From Rubrivivax sp. (GTDB lineage Bacteria; Pseudomonadota; Gammaproteobacteria; Burkholderiales; Burkholderiaceae), in contig SEEY01000009.1 in assembly GCA_004211235.1 (NCBI GenBank), positions 1-18,680 on the forward strand: 18,680 nt of DNA, read 5' to 3'. The position numbers and the translations under genes are program-made. How positions within the stretch are numbered: position 1 is the stretch's first letter; every line of letters starts with the position of its first letter. Below are positions 17,132 to 18,680 of this stretch, piece by piece. The notes under the pieces are model-generated. The model ran no database searches. It was not told the origin of the DNA and saw nothing but the letters and a program-made list of their open reading frames with translations.

Positions 17132-18680
17132 ATGAACACCCGAACCCGCCCCAGCGCTCCGCTGATCGTTGAACGCACTTCCAAGGCCACTGCGATGAAG
17201 CCGTCCGCCGCCACCGCCGTCTCGTCGGAAACCCAGGCCCTGCGCGCCGCATTCGAGAGCGCGTACGAGCGCGAGCTGTCCCAGTCCAGCCACGGCGCCA
17301 CGCCCCAGGCGGCGCTGCATGCCGCGGCCATCGCCTGCCGCGAGACGCTGGCCCGCCGCTGGGCAGCAACGCAGGCGGCAGACGCCCGTCGTGGCGACAA
17401 GGCGCCGGTGCGCCGTGTCCACTACCTGTCGATGGAATTCCTGATGGGCCGAGCGCTGTCCAACGCGCTGGCCGCCCTGAAACTCACCGAGCCGCTGGAG
17501 GCCAAGCTGGCCGAGCAGGGTCTGGCCCTGGGCGACGTGCTGGAGCGCGAGCCCGATGCCGCCCTGGGCAACGGCGGCCTGGGCCGCCTGGCCGCCTGCT
17601 TCCTGGATTCATTCGCCGAGCTGGAGCTGCCGTCGTTCGGCTACGGCCTGCGCTACCACTACGGCACCTTCGCCCAGGTGATCAGCCAGGGTCGCCAGCT
17701 GGAGCAGCCGGACGACTGGACCCGTGACACGCCCGCCTGGGAGCTGCCGCGCCACGACCTGCGCTTCCACGTCGGCTTCGGTGGCCGCGTCGAGGCCGAT
17801 GCCTCGGGCGTGCGCCGCTGGCAGCCGGCCGAGCTGATCGAGGCCCAGGCCTATGACTTCATCGTGCCCGCCCACCACAGCGAGCGCGTCTCCACGCTTC
17901 GCCAGTGGCAGGCCACGGCCGCGCCCATCGCCTTCAAGCCCTTCTGCGAGGGCGACTACGCCCGCGCCGCGCGCCACCAGGTGCTGGCCGACGCGCTGAA
18001 CTGGGTGCTCTACCCGGACGACTCCACCGAGCAGGGCCGCGAGCTGCGCCTGAAGCAGGAGGCCTTCCTCGTCAGCGCCTCGCTGCAGGACCTGATCGCC
18101 CGCCATCTGCGCGAGTTCGGTTCGCTGCACAACCTGGGCAAGACCAACGCCATCCACCTCAACGACACGCATCCCGCGCTGGCGCCTGCCGAGCTGATGC
18201 GCCTGCTGCTGGACGAGCATGGCCTGGGCTGGGACGAGGCCTGGAAGATCACCCGCCAGGCCGTGGCCTACACCAACCACACGCTGATGCCCGAGGCGCT
18301 GGAGACCTGGGCCGTGCGCATGTTCGAGCATCTGCTGCCGCGCCATCTCGAGATCATTTACGAGATCAACCACCGCTTCCTGGAAGAGGTGCAGGCACGC
18401 TTCCCCGGCGACCACGCCTTTGCCGCGCGTGTGTCCCTCATCGATGAAGGCAGCCACGGCAGCGAGCGCCGCGTGCGCATGGCGGCCCTGGCGCTGGTGG
18501 CCTCGCACCGCGTCAACGGCGTCGCCGCGCTGCATTCGGAGCTGATGGTGCAGACCATCTTTGCCAACTACGCCCGCATCTGGCCCGAGCGCTTTCACAA
18601 CGTCACCAACGGCGTCACGCCGCGGCGCTGGTTGGAGCAGGCCAACCCGCTGCTGTCCGGGCTGCTGGACAGCCGCATCG
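17132..18680 (+). CDS. glgP: Glycogen/maltodextrin phosphorylase, N-terminal part (runs off the window)
   Basis: The 516 codons present are the N-terminal two thirds of a GT35 phosphorylase, which releases glucose-1-phosphate from alpha-1,4-glucans using pyridoxal phosphate (E. coli MalP is about 797 residues). Signatures are VHYLSMEFLMGRALSNAL, LGNGGLGRLAACFLDS, HLNDTHPALAPAELMRLL, YTNHTLMPEALETW and FHNVTNGVTPRRWL, all typical of the GlgP/MalP family. The C-terminal PLP lysine lies outside the window. The ATG at 17132 is preceded by GAGGG with 9-nt spacing. An in-frame ATG at 17195 with AAGG 8 nt upstream is an alternative that would drop 21 poorly conserved residues. Its divergence from the mal operon suggests a role in degrading imported maltodextrins, so malP is an equally good name. 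Confidence 0.93.
   Translation, partial: MNTRTRPSAPLIVERTSKATAMKPSAATAVSSETQALRAAFESAYERELSQSSHGATPQAALHAAAIACRETLARRWAATQAADARRGDKAPVRRVHYLSMEFLMGRALSNALAALKLTEPLEAKLAEQGLALGDVLEREPDAALGNGGLGRLAACFLDSFAELELPSFGYGLRYHYGTFAQVISQGRQLEQPDDWTRDTPAWELPRHDLRFHVGFGGRVEADASGVRRWQPAELIEAQAYDFIVPAHHSERVSTLRQWQATAAPIAFKPFCEGDYARAARHQVLADALNWVLYPDDSTEQGRELRLKQEAFLVSASLQDLIARHLREFGSLHNLGKTNAIHLNDTHPALAPAELMRLLLDEHGLGWDEAWKITRQAVAYTNHTLMPEALETWAVRMFEHLLPRHLEIIYEINHRFLEEVQARFPGDHAFAARVSLIDEGSHGSERRVRMAALALVASHRVNGVAALHSELMVQTIFANYARIWPERFHNVTNGVTPRRWLEQANPLLSGLLDSRI

Noticed and set aside
17609..18598. Minus-strand open frame (329 codons) at the right end
   Set aside because: The plus strand here encodes an unmistakable phosphorylase that simply lacks a stop inside the window; the minus frame is its shadow.

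Overview
The window reads as a carbohydrate-use region from a high-GC betaproteobacterium. The likeliest placement is Burkholderiales, near Roseateles, Mitsuaria or Rubrivivax; this is inferred from GC content, codon use and protein style, with no database search. Most of it is a maltodextrin/starch uptake and breakdown locus. It covers outer-membrane import, periplasmic glycosidases, an ABC importer, a maltodextrin/glycogen phosphorylase and glucokinase.

Layout. Bases 1-279 are the 3' end of a glucokinase gene. A roughly 455-bp AT-richer gap follows, with a hairpin, a 15-bp palindrome and a perfect 7+7 inverted repeat. Next is a large TonB-dependent receptor (735-3494) ending at a strong intrinsic terminator (3521-3554). 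Only 12 nt later starts a tightly packed plus-strand set: a DUF6445-like protein with an HxD...H pattern, a flavin-dependent (tryptophan-type) halogenase, an exported GH13 alpha-glycosidase, and an NAD(P)-binding epimerase/reductase. Adjacent genes overlap by 4 nt or lie within 14 nt. A RIO-type kinase gene (7856-8695) and a convergent exported solute-binding-like gene (8714-9610) look unrelated to sugar use.

From 16844 down to 9679 the minus strand carries one operon: malK, malE, malF, malG and a secreted GH13 amylase/neopullulanase-type enzyme. The junctions overlap by 1-4 nt, or are 5 nt apart at the last. It faces away from a phosphorylase gene (glgP/malP) that starts at 17132 and runs off the right edge. 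The 287-bp divergent region holds mirrored promoter-like elements and a 15-bp palindrome TGTAGT-N3-ACTACA. Nearly the same palindrome (TGTAGT-N3-GCTACA) lies upstream of the TonB receptor, so one regulator may control the receptor operon, the mal transporter and the phosphorylase. The motif resembles the HexR (RpiR family) consensus as I remember it.

Inferred pathway: the receptor brings maltodextrins across the outer membrane, where no LamB-type porin is visible. Two exported GH13 enzymes trim them, MalEFGK2 imports them, and phosphorylase and glucokinase feed glycolysis or Entner-Doudoroff. The most unusual part is the halogenase, DUF6445 and reductase genes inside the receptor cluster; their substrate is unknown.
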